From assembly GCA_944472155.2 (NCBI GenBank), contig OX235279.1, positions 154,836,199-154,900,198 on the forward strand: a stretch of DNA of 64,000 nucleotides, given 5' to 3'. The notes under the pieces are model-generated. The model was not told where the DNA came from and did not search any database. It saw only the letters and a program-made list of their open reading frames with translations. The translations under genes were made by a program, and so were the position numbers. The DNA comes from Trichobilharzia szidati (Eukaryota > Platyhelminthes > Trematoda > Strigeidida > Schistosomatidae). Each line of letters starts with the position of its first letter. Position 1 is the stretch's first letter. Below, piece after piece: positions 12,400-24,296 of this stretch.

Positions 12400-13985
12400 C
12401 ATATCCGACTCACCAATTCAGCTCTCGTGGTCTTGATCCGTCTTTGCTAAAGTATGATGATCTCCATTCATAGTTCGACCCTACTTATTTTTCTGTTTGA
12501 TTGGATACTAACTAACGTCATTCGTTTGTTCCTTTGTTTTATGCAGGCTTAATTAAATAAGTTCAGTTTGCAAGTAGCGTTCATCTAATAGGCACTTTTA
12601 CAGTGAACTCATTTCCCTCTTTATCTGGACAATCAGCCGCATTTATATACCATCTCTTTTGCACAAAAGAGGGTAGTAACAAAATTGATGAGTTGCCATA
12701 TGAATAATTGTTAACCAATACATACGAAGAGTTAAATGAATATATTAAAGTTACGTAGTCAGATGAATAATCCAATGCGAATGAGCTGTAATCATGATAC
12801 AGACAGAAACAGATGAAGTTGTGGGATTACGTAATAACTCGAGAGATATACGGGGGCTGAAAACCAAACAAACTAAATTGGGTTGGTAGAAAGTGACAGG
12901 GTCGTTATCATGATACAGTAGAAGTGGTTGAGTAATTTTCTTTTGTATACATATCTCCGACTTCACTATCTAAATGTCAAAGGAATTCAGTAATACGTAG
13001 AGGAGACGAAAGAGCATTGTCTTGGCTAGGTTGTTCTTCACTTTGTTGATTACTTTGAAGAAGAAGTGTGCTGAGATAGAATGGTCAATGTGGATAAGGT
13101 ACCCCTTATGAAGCCACTCCTACCTTTCTGAAACTATGCGGTATAGTGTTTTTAACCGTATTAGACAATACGCATCGACAAACCAATAGACCTGGCTCTA
13201 TAGGGTCAGGTGTGAGATTTTGTCCTTCAGGCTTCTGCAGACCAATAGCATCTAGCTATTAGTTCTCAGAATCCTGAGGACTCCAGGCAGGTAGGCAGTC
13301 TATACCTGCTTGCTTAAACGAACTGTTATTTGCTACATCGATTGAATAAAATCTTTGTTTTGACTACTCTTTGCCAGCCAATTTTTATCCCTGTTAACGA
13401 GTAAAATCGTCTTCTGGTGTTTATATCCCTTCGATGATCTGGTTGGCTAGTGAGCACTCCTAGTTGATATGTGACTGATTTTCAGCTACTCATCTGAAAC
13501 AATCAATAGCATATGTATTTATGCTTTCATTTCTTGATTCATGTTTACATCAGTATCAACCAGATCAGGTGTTTGGCCTAAATATTTTCTGTTACTATAA
13601 GAAATCTGTAGTGAAGTTTCACCTCCTCGAATTGTCTGTAATTTGTAAGTTGTGTATGTGAGTCCGTCAACTGAAATGAACGGTAAGTTAGTCAGTATTT
13701 TTATTCAATATTTCTCTAAACTTTTGTTTACTCTTTGAACTTATTGCTTTCAATTACTTTCTAACCCGTTATCGTTATGTTATTCATTTTGAAAAACTGC
13801 GGCAGAATATATTTATTTATAAGCGACAAAATCAACACGAATGTGATAAGCAAGTTCACTATGTAAACACACACTACTTTTATAATTTTTCACACCGATC
13901 AAATCCAACAGTCCACACTTTATTTTGTTATCTTTACCAATTGACCAACTTGACAACTAAAAAATGCCCCCAGACAGACAAACGA
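12400..13985. other. Unassigned DNA
   Basis: No gene or recognised element. Open frames of 60-70 codons have no family similarity that I can see. Confidence 0.4.
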
Positions 13986-14280
13986 TGATCAAGTTAGTAA
14001 ACTTTATTTTGATATCATAACAGACGTACTATTACCTTTGTTATTTGGTTTAGTTATCTTCATTGCTACTTTTACTTTCAATATGCCCCCTTTAACTTGA
14101 CCTAAGTCTATTTTCTCACCCCTTAACTGTTTGTTATATATATGCTGAGATTTTTGTAAATTCCGGTTTAATAATACTTTGATAAAGCTATTGGCATTAA
14201 ATAGCGAAACGTCAGTAAAAACAATATCGTTTTGTTTTTCATACATTGGGAAATACAAAAACCTTTATTATAATGAGGAA
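13985..14280 (+). mobile_element. Penelope-like element 3' non-coding region
   Basis: 13990-14160 matches 57925-58090, which directly follows the GIY-YIG ORF of the Penelope-like copy there (shared ACTATTACCT..GTTATTTGGTTTAG and CTTTAACTTGACCTAA). 14150-14270 matches the reverse complement of 24115-24240 (shared TTCCGGTTTAATAATACTTT). No coding part is attached. Confidence 0.6.
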
Positions 14281-14669
14281 TACAAATAATCCGTCTAATC
14301 AGAATAAATAACAATTTATGTCTGATGAGTGCAGATAACAAACAGGAAATAAATTCTATGACTAATAGATAAAATATAAAATAAAAGGATGATGTAATCA
14401 GTTGAAGCATGCACAAGTTGGATGACACTAATTTTCATTCCGATAGCGTTTTTTACCCTATTCTACTGATAGGAAATGGTTAATCTGAGAGGGAAAGAGA
14501 GAGAGAGTTAGTCATTGAATGAGTAGAATGAAGACGAATAGTTTTGTATGCCTAACTGTTCAGCCGTAGGGTCATGTGCTTCAATCCCCTTATGAAATGA
14601 ATCCCTTTATCCCCACCCACCCCTCCTTCAACCATTCAGCTCCAAGATTATAGCTGATTGCTATTCCTC

Positions 14670-14775
14670 AATGTCGAAGATTTACAGGAGAAAACCAACA
14701 AACTTGAAGAAGTAGCCAGTTAAGACAGGAATTCAAGTGAACATAGAGAAGACGGACAGATAACAATATATAACA
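14670..14775 (+). mobile_element. Short RTE-D fragment
   Basis: The bases GAAAACCAACAAACTTGAAG and ATTCAAGTGAACATAGAGAA match 59965-60030 and 41025-41085 in the two larger RTE-D copies. That part codes for the RT thumb region after YADD. It is too short to hold a domain. Confidence 0.5.
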
Positions 14776-14779
14776 GATA

Positions 14780-15620
14780 ACGAGAATAAGCTGGTTGACA
14801 GCCATGGAGCTAGTTGGGTAAGAATTTATTAACCCATGAATTCTTACTTTGTCAATTTTATCAACGAAATCAGAGGTTTTTACAACCTACACGCTTTATT
14901 CAGATTGTTTGTCCAGTGGTTATTTGATGGTTGCTAATGGTTTATCTTCACCCTTAAATTTTGCTTCACACTGTCAGTGAACAGCAACCGTCATCAGTAA
15001 TAAATTCAACATCACTGGTATAACATGATCAATATCTACCTACTACTCGAATAGCCTCTTTTCAAGGCCGCTGAATCGATTATTGATGAGGAATCAATAG
15101 TTTATTGTAATTTAAAAAAATATTCTGACTGATCTTTAACTGAAAACAGAGATGAAAATGAAATATTTAATGGGTTTGTGTCCTAATCAACTTGAATAAA
15201 TATATTTCTTTGAGAAAATAATAACTTGTTCAACTCCAAACGATGTCATAGAATCAGTTCAATCGAACAAGCGAGAAAAAAAAGCCACGGCGTTTAAACA
15301 AAGGAAAGCTGTAAATTACGTAACAAGTACCATCCTTGAAGGAAAACAGACACATACGAATACACACATAGTATCAACCAATTGGGATTTAGGTAAACAC
15401 CTACGCAAGCATTTAAACACCGACGAATAAGATAATAATTTTTTCAGGTTATCAGTAGTTGCCAAGGCACCGAAAATATCGGTTTACTGTTGTTATGACA
15501 TTTCGTTTTTCGCCAGTAAAATATGCCTAAAGTTTTGATTTCTGGAGAGACTATGGGATTTATGACAGCGAAAATTTCGTCACAAACCAGTAATTATAAA
15601 GGGAATCTTAGATAGTTTTG
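14780..15620. other. Unassigned DNA
   Basis: AT-rich, no ORF of note, and no repeat that I can link to others in the window. Confidence 0.4.
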
Positions 15621-15624
15621 AAGT

Positions 15625-15820
15625 ACTGGGTTTCAAGTGTTACTGGCTAATCAACCGATCACTCACCTGGTAACTTGAAAGTCATGTGTTTGACTGTTGT
15701 TGAGGCAGGTGTGTATGGTTGATGAGGCCATGAATCAGGACGAAACAGCAGTCTAGTGTCTGTCTTGGTGTTTAATGATTTTCTAACTGGTGTCTATTGG
15801 TAATAACAGTTACAAATGTA
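15625..15820 (+). mobile_element. Sm-alpha-like SINE fragment with hammerhead remnant
   Basis: A tRNA/Pol III-like segment (CCTGGTAACTTGAAAGTCAT, then GTGTTTGACTG) is followed at 15720-15750 by a hammerhead-like core. It has TTGATGA, a stem II GGCC..GGAC with one mismatch, then CGAAAC and AGCAGTC. The same order (Pol III segment then hammerhead) is found on the minus strand at 27265-27106. The core has TTGATGA instead of CTGATGA and one broken stem pair, so activity is doubtful. Confidence 0.55.
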
Positions 15821-16080
15821 TAACTATAGCTCTGAATTGTCGTTATTAGACTGCTGGGGGCAATCGTCAGGATGCCTTGCTCGACCTATGTTTCTTGCTT
15901 GTTGACGTTCGTCAGTCAGTGAGGCCTACGATTCTGCAATCTGGAAGGAACTAACTGTCTCCCCTGTGAGATTCGAAATCGGGTGACTGAGTGTTACTAG
16001 GAATCAGAGAAGTTACTCACCATAAAGCAGGTATTCGGTTTTGCGACTGACCCCTCATGTATGATAATTATACATACATA

Positions 16081-16223
16081 TACGAGTTGATCACGGACTG
16101 ATATCAGTTAGAGAACCATTGAAAACCAGGGAGTACTGGACAGCGGCTGTTTAATCCTAGCTGTCCAGTACTCCCTGGTTTTCAATGGTTCTCTAACTGA
16201 TATCAGTCCGTGATCAACTCGTA
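16081..16223. repeat. Perfect palindrome, 64-bp arms, 15-nt loop
   Basis: Arm 16081-16144 is the exact reverse complement of 16160-16223; the spacer 16145-16159 is 15 nt. The arm sequence (GCTGTCCAGTACTCCCTGGT and onward) is the 3' flank of the hammerhead-bearing repeats at 18721, 26195, 27106 and 27438. So this is a head-to-head inverted pair of the repeat's end. A transcript from either strand would fold into a long hairpin. Confidence 0.95.
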
Positions 16224-16754
16224 AAAACATAACAAACCCTTACAAACCAAACTATAGAAAATATATATTTACCGTCATACATATATATATTTCGATCGGA
16301 CACAAGATAGTTGCTAATGTCGTGAGTCTACTCCTTCGTGTATTTGGGCAGACTGGATTCTGCTAGCCGAGTTTTTAATGTGGCCTACATGGTAGATGGC
16401 TCACCATCATGGTGCACTCTGATTTTTTGGTAAATAACTGCCAGTGACTGACCATAGCACAAGGTGACCCGCACTTGAATCTCAAGGTAAGGGATATGAC
16501 ATCCTTCAGCGCGTTAAATACGTCTTGCTGACTGTTGTGAGTGCCAGCAAGCAAAAGACCTAGGCCAAGAAAAACTTCCTGACGATTACCTACAACCGTC
16601 ACTTTGATAACGAGCTACCTAGTTTGATGGTGACCACACTGCAATCTTGACTGATCGAATTAAGTATGTACTAAACGGAGAAATGGACGCACGAGATGTC
16701 TAAATACATGGAATCAACATAGCGCCAACAGTCTTAAAGCATAGTTTTTTTATT

Positions 16755-16977
16755 CTTTCACGTTCCCAGTGGAACATAGGTCTTTAACCTAGAGCTTTAA
16801 AGTTTCAGCAGCAATGGTGTTTCTTCTTAGGGGATGGGGTTGCTAGCCTCATGCCTAACCTTCCCTCTTTACCGGTCTTATTACTGGCTTAGCGAGGTAA
16901 AGGAGTGAGTCGGCTGGGGATTGAACGCCGAACCACCTGCGTGGTTGGCAAGCATTCTACCGCTGTGCCACCGACGC
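16755..16977 (-). mobile_element. tRNA(Gly)-like SINE, body type 1, with RTE-like tail
   Basis: The minus strand starts with a 71-nt tRNA-like head (16977-16907) and continues into a body with GGTAAAGAGGGAAGGTTAGG and GAGGCTAGCAACCCCATC, shared with the SINE at 48161. It ends in CCTATGTTCCACTGGGAACG, which matches the 3' end of RTE-D elements at 57400-57425. The head resembles tRNA-Gly(GCC): the segment CTTGCCAACCACGCAGG sits at the anticodon arm. Confidence 0.7.
16907..16977 (-). ncRNA. tRNA-Gly-like Pol III promoter head of a SINE
   Basis: The head has GCGTCGG at its 5' end, an A-box-like GTGGCACAGCGGTAGAATG and a B-box-like GCGTTCAATCCCC. The acceptor 3' strand (CCGACTC) has a mismatch, so it is a SINE promoter rather than a working tRNA gene. 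Confidence 0.55.
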
Positions 16978-16989
16978 GTAAAGCATGTT

Positions 16990-18720
16990 TTGCCTGTCTT
17001 TAAACCTGCTTAACAATTTTGCAATTCACACAGTTGGAGAAGATGAAATTCACTACAGCCTTCTCTTTGGAAACCAAAATTATTCAGGTCACAATGTGTG
17101 ATCTGTTTTATACTATAAAATGTAATCAAGAAGGCAAGCACAAGTGCATAAATGCAGATGAGATCGGTCCCAAGATCAAGAGAAACTGTCTTCCCGTCTT
17201 TGGATCATTTTGGTTTGGCTGACTGGTACTTGATTGGTATGTAACTAGTAACCTTAATCAGTCAGTAGCATATAGTTTTATTCATTCTCTTGGCTTTTTT
17301 ATCCTTTAACGCCATCAGTATTTGAGCTCATAATGATAGGTGTGTAGTACACATTATCCTGGTTTGCTGTTACTGGAATTTATTTTATTAGATGTTATTA
17401 CAATCCTCATTATAGGTTCTACGTATTTGTGACAATGACTGCGTCAAATCTGAAAACCACCACAGGTTTTTTCTCAGACCGAAATGTGATACCACGTAAA
17501 AGACAATCAAGGAAGCAAATATGAATAACTCTTGGTATATACTACTGATTGATTGATATGAGCAGTTAGAACTGGGTAACATCAGCCAGTAGTACTTGTT
17601 AGGCAGAATTTAAGCTCTCTGAGCCAAGTTGAACGGATTACACCATTGACTGATGATCTCAGACCCAAACGAACAAATGTTATATTTATTAAAATACTCA
17701 CTTGATATATTATGGGTACCAAGATTTGTGCCTTAAAAAAAACCTCAGTTTGAGCCAGGGCCAGGATGTTACATGGATGCCCAGACTGAACCAGGTGGCG
17801 TTTGTGTTAAGAAGTCACTCCTTGATCCGAACGGATCTGATGGAACATGAATCTGTCCTTGGTTATCGGAAATCATGGGAAAGGGCAGCAACTCCTGACA
17901 CTGCTCCTTTGCATGGTGGGTCGGACTTGAAGTCAAAGACTCGGGAATTGGTTCTTTAAAACAACTACCTGTACCAAATTTGTGTCGTGATAATAATAAT
18001 AGTAATAATAATATTGTAGAATCATGTCGTCTAAAGACATTAGGGGTTTTGGCTACAGATCCGTACATTGAAGCCAGACTTTTAGCGTGTTGAAAAGAAG
18101 TATGTACAGTCGCTGTTTCTACATTGACTGTAGAGGTATAAACATTATTGATTTGTTTTTAATTTTATTTATTTAATCTCTGAACATTTCTCTTATGACT
18201 ATTGTTTCGACTGTTATTATTACTACTACTATTGTTTTCATGTTGAACAGTTTCAGGTATTTATTATAATAATAACAATAGCTTTTTTATGCATAATAAG
18301 TTTACACAGCGTGCGCAATTTTCAGCCTAGTTTATTGCATAATATTTACTCTTCATCCAGGAGTTACAAGTAAAACAGACATCTAGAATACATCATTTGC
18401 TGCAGTGACTTTAAATCTGAAGAATAAATTAATCCACTACAGTATTTTTCTTTGGTCCCGTAAAAATGCTCGAAGATAGGTTGCAAACCAATTAAAAATG
18501 TGCACGAGTACATTTGGCGGTATAAGGGTATAACTGAATGTTTATGACAACAAGAACTAAAGAAAATAAGATGCATTGTCTTGGATGGAAATTCAGGTAG
18601 TCAAGAGATTTAACCAAGCAAACAACCTTATGTCACTTGTCCAGCAATGTAGAAATACCGACTACACATGCTTTAGAAGAAGTTTGGAAGGAAGAATTAG
18701 ATAGCTAAGAAATCAATATG
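16990..18720. other. Unassigned DNA with possible RTE 5'-UTR scraps
   Basis: 17770-17800 (GCCCAGACTGAACCAGGTGG) resembles the 5' UTR of RTE copy C in one orientation, while 17905-17955 resembles it in the other. I therefore do not call an element. ATT-rich runs lie at 17988-18012 and 18208-18235. No gene recognised. Confidence 0.35.
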
Positions 18721-18765
18721 TCCAGTACTCCCAGGTTTTTCAATAGTTCTCTAACTGATTTCACC
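18721..18765 (+). repeat. 3'-flank fragment of the hammerhead-bearing repeat
   Basis: TCCAGTACTCCCAGGTTTTT and TTCTCTAACTGATTTCA match the arm of the palindrome at 16160-16223 with a few changes. No hammerhead core remains beside it. Confidence 0.6.
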
Positions 18766-19319
18766 TCATGGTGAAATCCTCCAACTTAAATTCATTATTT
18801 ATCTTGGTCGGGGTTGGTTGAGTGGGCTATAGAAGTCGATAAAGTATTCTCGAATATACAGAACTTCTTATATCCGAATTCCCTTCTACTTTGTAAAACC
18901 ATGCTGGAACGTGACTTCGTATTCATGTGTGTATAAGTGCGTGGTTACAATCGACGTAGCTTGTTCCACAAGAGCATCTGAACTGATAAATGTACACACA
19001 GGCGGCCCATCACCAGGGCTTATCTTTTACACACGAGAAGAACAATATACGGCTGGTGGAAATCAGCTGACGTTTTACCGCAAAAAACAAAACCAACTGA
19101 ATGTTAGGGAGTCTGTATTATCAAAGTTCTCACATTTTATTGTATAATCTTTTTATTTGCCTATTAATCTCATTAAGTATGTTTGACTTTCCAAGAACTA
19201 TAGGTTCTGTGAACTATTGTATGAGTGACATAATTTGTTTTATCGCTTGATATTAAACTATGATTATAATCACAAACATTTTGTTACAAGCATTCACACC
19301 TGTTTAATTGAATCTGGAC

Positions 19320-19740
19320 TTTGATTGAACCGAAATGCTCGGCCTCACGTTGACATACCATCCCATAACTAGCAGAGGAATGCAGGTACATCCAGATGAC
19401 GACTAGCCCCAGATAGGATGAAATGCGTATCGTGGATTCCATTCGCCACTAGTCGCCATTCAGCGATTTAATTCAAGTTAAATAATTAGACATCGTTGAA
19501 GCATGAGGACACAAAGGACTCATCAGGAGTGTATATCCTCGACTCCATCAAAGAATGAACCACCCGGGACCGTCGGATCACGGTATCAAGCTTGCTGATC
19601 CTTCAGCTACTTGGTTGGACCGGAATTCAATGTCCCGTGAAATCTAGGTTTGTCAGTCCGTGGTACATAGCATTATCGCCAGTCAGTTACAGCCTTCGAT
19701 CAGCATCCACTTCACTTTCACAGTTCCCCTTGCAAAAACA
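19320..19740 (+). mobile_element. Sm-alpha-like repeat with hammerhead remnant
   Basis: 19384-19441 carries AGGTACATCCAG, a damaged core, GATAGGATGAAATGCG and GTGGATTCCA. This is close to the published schistosome Sm-alpha hammerhead layout as I know it (stem I ATCCA/TGGAT, core GAAA). Downstream, 19600-19740 resembles the body at 27262-27340 (CAGCTACT.GG..CC, then GCGCTACC-like bases). The CTGATGA box is altered (ATGACGA), so the ribozyme is probably inactive. Confidence 0.55.
19384..19441 (+). ncRNA. Decayed hammerhead ribozyme motif (Sm-alpha type)
   Basis: Possible stem I pairs ATCCA (19390-19394) with TGGAT (19433-19437). The GAAA of the core is at 19420-19423. The strand joining stems I and II reads ATGACGA rather than CTGATGA, and the GTC cleavage triplet is not intact (CGT). 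Confidence 0.5.
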
Positions 19741-20051
19741 TAAATTATTTATCTTTCACACATATTCACAATATTAAATCTGCTTGTTACAGACTACAGA
19801 AATAGTAATGAAGGAAGCAAAAATCCGTTTATGCATGATGTTGTATATATATAGTATGGAGCAGGTAGCCACATTTCGGGTGGTTTGAACTAATTCAACT
19901 CCCTGAGAGGGTTCACACACTGAGTGACTCACTGACTGAACTCCTATACATAGAAATTAAACGCTAACTTCGAGTAGTCACTTACTCCAGTTCAGTTAAC
20001 GAGGATAGAGAAAACAAAAAAAAGAAATTCTAAAGGAATGCGAACAGCAGA

Positions 20052-20656
20052 AACGCTTCTAAAATATAAGCAGCATTACAATTCATTTTTAGTTTAAGTC
20101 ATCATCAATTTATATACTTTCAAAATAGAAAAGGAGAGAGGAGAAGACAGAAAACAGAAAAAACGGTGTTAGCTGGTACGTCTACGTAGCATCTCAAGAA
20201 GGTTATAGTTCATCAAATTGAAAACTTGCTCAGTCACCCGAAATCACTAATGTGCATGACTAATCAGTGTAATCAAAGTGATACGGTTACCAAGAGAATG
20301 AGAGATTGACTACACGCTCTTTCCGTATGCATAACTGTGTTGTGAAACACTTGGTTGCAATGCATTCAGAAAATCCTAGTAAATTTATTGTCCTTTGTAT
20401 GTTTAATATTTTGAAGGATTTGGAAATCTCGACGAAATGACCTGTATACACAAGGTGTGTGGCAATAATTGTACTTTGTGCTGTTTTTTAGACATAAGTT
20501 TCTCGGGTTATGCTCTGAAAACCGTATAGAGGCCCTTCTTTCTGTTCTTCCATTGTACTTGCTACCGCAAGTGCACGTAAATTTATAAACGCAGTTGAAG
20601 GTGACATCAGTAGGGTGCTTATCCAGTGTTGATTGGCTTATGGAGCATGTGGTGCT
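20052..20656 (-). mobile_element. Penelope-like GIY-YIG fragment, left arm of a 605-bp inverted repeat
   Basis: The reverse complement of this segment is the same as 24348-24952, apart from one difference I noticed near 20069. On the minus strand it codes for YKFTCTCGSKYNGRTERR and SIRFSEHNPR, the GIY-YIG endonuclease core of Penelope-like elements (with YNGRT in place of YIGRT), then runs into stops. The two arms are 3.7 kb apart and inverted. Confidence 0.75.
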
Positions 20657-22339
20657 GTAGAGTGTTACGAGTTCAGTGGTTGGAAAGCATCAATTTGTTG
20701 TTCCTTTCAGTCTCCTATCAATCCTTAGTGATACTGCTTTTCCTTTTCAAAATTTGGGTGTTTCGTTTTCTCGTCGATTTATCAAAATAAAATCTTATCC
20801 ATAATGGAATTAAACTCTACCCTAGTGTCCAAGTTTTATACTTATTCTCGTCCTTTTCTTTGCTATACATTTTGATAAATCCCTTTGGATGCCGATTTTC
20901 CCAACAAAGCCTAGTTCGTCTTGCACCTTGTTGGGCGAATATAACTTCGTGCCTGTGTCGTACAGTGTGCCCGCTAATCCATGCTTATAATTTATGGGAC
21001 AGAAGTGGTTGCAGTGGAGGTGCTGTCCGGTTCAGGTTTCTTTTCTATAGATAGACTTTTCGATGGTGCTATAGTTTCTTCTTCTTACATTAAGGTTGAT
21101 GAAACTTAACTCAGTGCTATGTTCATATTTCATGGTGAATTCAATGTTGGCAATGATCTCATTATTTTTATTTCTTTTGGTTCTCGTGGTTGAGTAGGAT
21201 AAAAGCTTAAATTTATGAATAATACGATACACGATAAAATATTCGCACTCATAGTCACAATATAAAATAACAATAGTAAAATGTCAGAAGTTATTTACAT
21301 CATTACGCTAATCACTATTATTCTTAACATCATCTGATTCGACTAACTGTAATTTGCAAGGTCCGGAGGCCTGTGTAAAACTTGAGCTATTAAAGGCCTC
21401 CATGGCTAAACTGCATATAATTTCTCCTGCCCGCTTTGTTTCATTCGATTAAAATATGACTTCTAGTGGCATTATTTGCTCTCACGAGTATTTCAAATGC
21501 TTACAACCTCCTGATTTGCACCATTTTAGAAGAAGCATAATCGCGGCGGTGGTGGTGTATCTCAGTGCATAATGAGAAAACTGTTCCTGAGTTATGCATC
21601 AAAATGTACCCCTAAACTTTTAATGACTTTCAACCAAATGTCGTGCATTTCTGGAAGGAGACTAAGAGGAAATCTCATAATGGATTGGCTTGCGGTTCAG
21701 ACCAGATAGCACTGTGTCAGAGGATCTGCTGTCAGCTAATAGTTTGTCTGAAGACCCTGTACAGAAGGAAAATATCACTCAGTAAACTCCGCTAAAAATT
21801 CTATAGAATTTTTTATGAACAGTGTCCAGAATAAAGCCAATATTATCATTATTGTTAGTATTAATAGTCTGATAAAAAGCAATAAAGCAACCACTGACAA
21901 TCGGAGAGGCAGAGAGAAAGAGAGCCCTGGACTGGTGTTTCGTCTTACTCTGAAACTCTTCGGTGGTAGACAGCAGATATAATTTTGTTTTATTAATGAG
22001 AACATCAAGTTGAAAATTCAAAAAGACAAGAGACACCATCTGTGCTAGCCAAAAGAAGAAACTTTGCGTGATACTTGACTTCAAAGGCGACTTACTCGGT
22101 GATATCCTTATAAGAAGAATTCTGGCTTCTTTAAGAAGAACACTCATTCACAGCAACTCCAAAAGTAGTGTTCTTCTCCAGTCAATCACCCATTGGTCGG
22201 CAGAAGCCCAAAGGACTAGACCTCATATCTTACAACTTTTATGTATGTTCATTTCATGTGTTCATATGAAGTCATGCATATTTGTTGTTCTATACGGATC
22301 CTGTCTATCCCCTCGCATGGTTGCAGTGGTTCAGTAAAA

Positions 22340-22480
22340 CGTGGTGATTCTATCTCATCGAACTCCTCTTTCGAGGTGATCTACAAAGTGAAAAGCAACA
22401 ACCTAACTGGAACGATCCGCTACCGTCCCCTTTGCATTGATAGAGCTCTAGTCATCCAGATGAAGGGACCGGAGTAATCC
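22340..22480 (+). mobile_element. Possible Penelope-like endonuclease C-terminal scrap
   Basis: The frame reads SSFEVIYKVKSNNL then RYRPLCIDRALVIQ. It resembles the end of Penelope GIY-YIG domains (compare SFKTIYRTCLWRILKFVEAL at 57800-57850). It is short and stands alone, so the call is weak. Confidence 0.35.
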
Positions 22481-23164
22481 ATTTCTCTTTGCATGGTAAA
22501 AGGACCCTATTATTGTTTTGGACATAACTGTTTTGCTTATTTTATTTTATTTACCTCATCCTTTCTGAGTCATCTATCCACCCTAACCCTTAGGTCAAAT
22601 AAAACCTGTCCTCTGGTTTTTATGTGCATGCTGATTCCATATCATCCTTATTAGATGGTTTATCTTACTGCGTAACTACGACACCTTTCCTTATTCAACT
22701 TCTTGTGTGTGTTGATTGATAATATTATGAACTTTTTTTATCACGATTCATCCCTTTCTTCCTATCCACTTTCTCAAGAAAACAAATTTATGCATAAATG
22801 CGCTTGATTGTACAGCTAGAAATGAGAATGTAATAGCCGTGAAGAGTGACTCTTCGGTAAACATTACTTGTCTTGTGTATTTTAAATTTAAATAAGGTAT
22901 TAAGAAGAAAAAACCAGTTGTATTTTGAGCAGGTTAAATAGTCCATTGTAGAGTAGACAAAGAGATTTGAGGCTGATTGTTTTCTTTAAATATACATATG
23001 CTTTTTTAATCCCCAGTCCTCCAATCTAATCCTATATCAACTAGCTTTGCCTGTCAAAGTAGACGATGGCTAATCATGCGCAGCACGTGTCGTAATCGAT
23101 GGTGCTGACACACCACTGCTCAGTTCAGCTACGAACCAGAGAGTTACAGCCATTTTTTTAAAAA

Positions 23165-23352
23165 TATTTTTATTATTGATTACAGCTTGATGTTACACTG
23201 TATTTTCAGTACAAGTATGGCATTTTCAGCATGGATATCGGTAGCCCAAATTTTACAGGCCGACCATAGATATCGGGTGTGCGTCGGCAGGGGATCGAAC
23301 CCTGGACCATGTGCATGATCGGCGAGAGTCCTAACCACTGTGCTACCGACGC
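23165..23352 (-). mobile_element. tRNA-derived SINE, body type 2, copy 2
   Basis: A full head plus body on the minus strand. The head 23352-23281 (72 nt) has a perfect 7-bp acceptor stem (GCGTCGG / CCGACGC) and a perfect 5-bp T stem (CAGGG / CCCTG around TTCGATC). The body and the AATAATAAAAAT-like end match 12212-12322. Both copies lie in the minus orientation. Confidence 0.8.
23281..23352 (-). ncRNA. tRNA-like head of the SINE at 23165
   Basis: The acceptor and T stems are intact and the B box GGGTTCGATCCCC is present. The middle (TCTCGCCGATCATGCACATG) aligns with the anticodon arm of tRNA-Gly(GCC) but does not keep a clean 5-bp anticodon stem. No CCA-relevant processing can be judged. I read it as a Pol III promoter, not a tRNA gene. 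Confidence 0.55.
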
Positions 23353-24104
23353 ACATCTAATGTAGTGTTTAGATCTCTTGAGTGATCTGGCTACCTGCGA
23401 CCACTGCCTCATGTGCGAGACTAGGACCCAACTACTATTGACATCACTGACTCAGTAGTTCACAGGATCATCCGGTTGTGCTCTCTGAAAACCTAATCTC
23501 AACTTCAAAAAATGAATGTTATTTACAATAAGATGTGAGTTTACTTCGTTTGTGTATAGTATTGATTGACCCTATTAGACAAAAAAATTTAGATCACAAT
23601 GCATTAATCATTCATTCACGTTGTGATCGATTTTGTTTTGTTCACATTGAAAAGTGGTCACGTGACCTCTACCACCATTACGACTGACTAGACAAGGAGA
23701 GGTAAAATGTGAAGTTCACAATCCTATACTCCGGTTATATTTTTTATTGATCGTATTTATCTATTCTATATCTCAATCCACTGGACAGGATGTGTAGAGT
23801 TGATTAACCTAGACATAAAAAGTAAGTGGGTGTATTAGCGGTCAAGGTCAACGAAATAATCCAAAATCTGTCCGCGTATCCATCTCTGACCTACTACTAC
23901 CAAAGAAAACAAAAAGCCGTGCCATCACGTGAACACCCATGTAAACAGAGTGCTCTGATTGGTTGTAATAAAATAGTCAATATCACTATGTTAGTACATT
24001 GAAGTGAACGATGACCCCTCACTAGGCTACTACTTTAAACATAACAAATAAATGAATTTCATAGAAATGGTTCCCTTGAAAATTTCGACAGAGAAAGAAA
24101 GACC

Positions 24105-24270
24105 AGTCATTTTAATAAAGGTTTTTGTATTTCCCAATGAATGAAAAGCAAAACGATATTCTTTCTACTGACGTCTCGCTATTTAATGCTAATAGCTTTA
24201 TCAAAGTATTATTAAACCGGAATTTAAAAAATCTCAGCATGTTTTTCAAACTGTTAAAAGTGAACTTAGT
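24105..24270 (-). mobile_element. Penelope-like 3' non-coding fragment
   Basis: This is the reverse complement of 14150-14275 (shared AAAGTATTATTAAACCGGAA and GTTTTTGTATTTCCCAATG). It lies head-to-head with the GIY-YIG fragment that follows on the plus strand. Confidence 0.6.
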
Positions 24271-24296
24271 TTGGACATATATAAAGAAAGACCAGT

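Larger units (their letters stand above)
20660..24100. other. Spacer between the inverted-repeat arms, mostly unassigned
   Basis: It contains the SINE at 23165-23352 and a possible Penelope fragment at 22340-22480. The minus-strand frame at 22147-21779 (122 codons) has no recognised domain. I see nothing else. Confidence 0.4.

Noticed and set aside
17019..17222. 67-codon plus-strand frame, with CTTTGGAAACCAAAATTATTCAG repeated at 26572
   Set aside because: The shared stretch shows a small dispersed repeat, not a conserved protein; there is no domain and no gene context.
17750..17960. Possible RTE 5' UTR
   Set aside because: The two matching blocks point in opposite orientations and are only about 20-45 bp long; kept as a note in the unassigned region.
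21779..22147. 122-codon minus-strand frame, MSVLLKEARILLIRISPSKS
   Set aside because: No motif of any retroelement or host family, and a second overlapping frame of similar length; likely chance in AT-rich DNA.
23281..23352. Functional tRNA gene
   Set aside because: The acceptor and T arms are good, but the anticodon arm is not a clean stem and the same head occurs on SINE bodies at four places.
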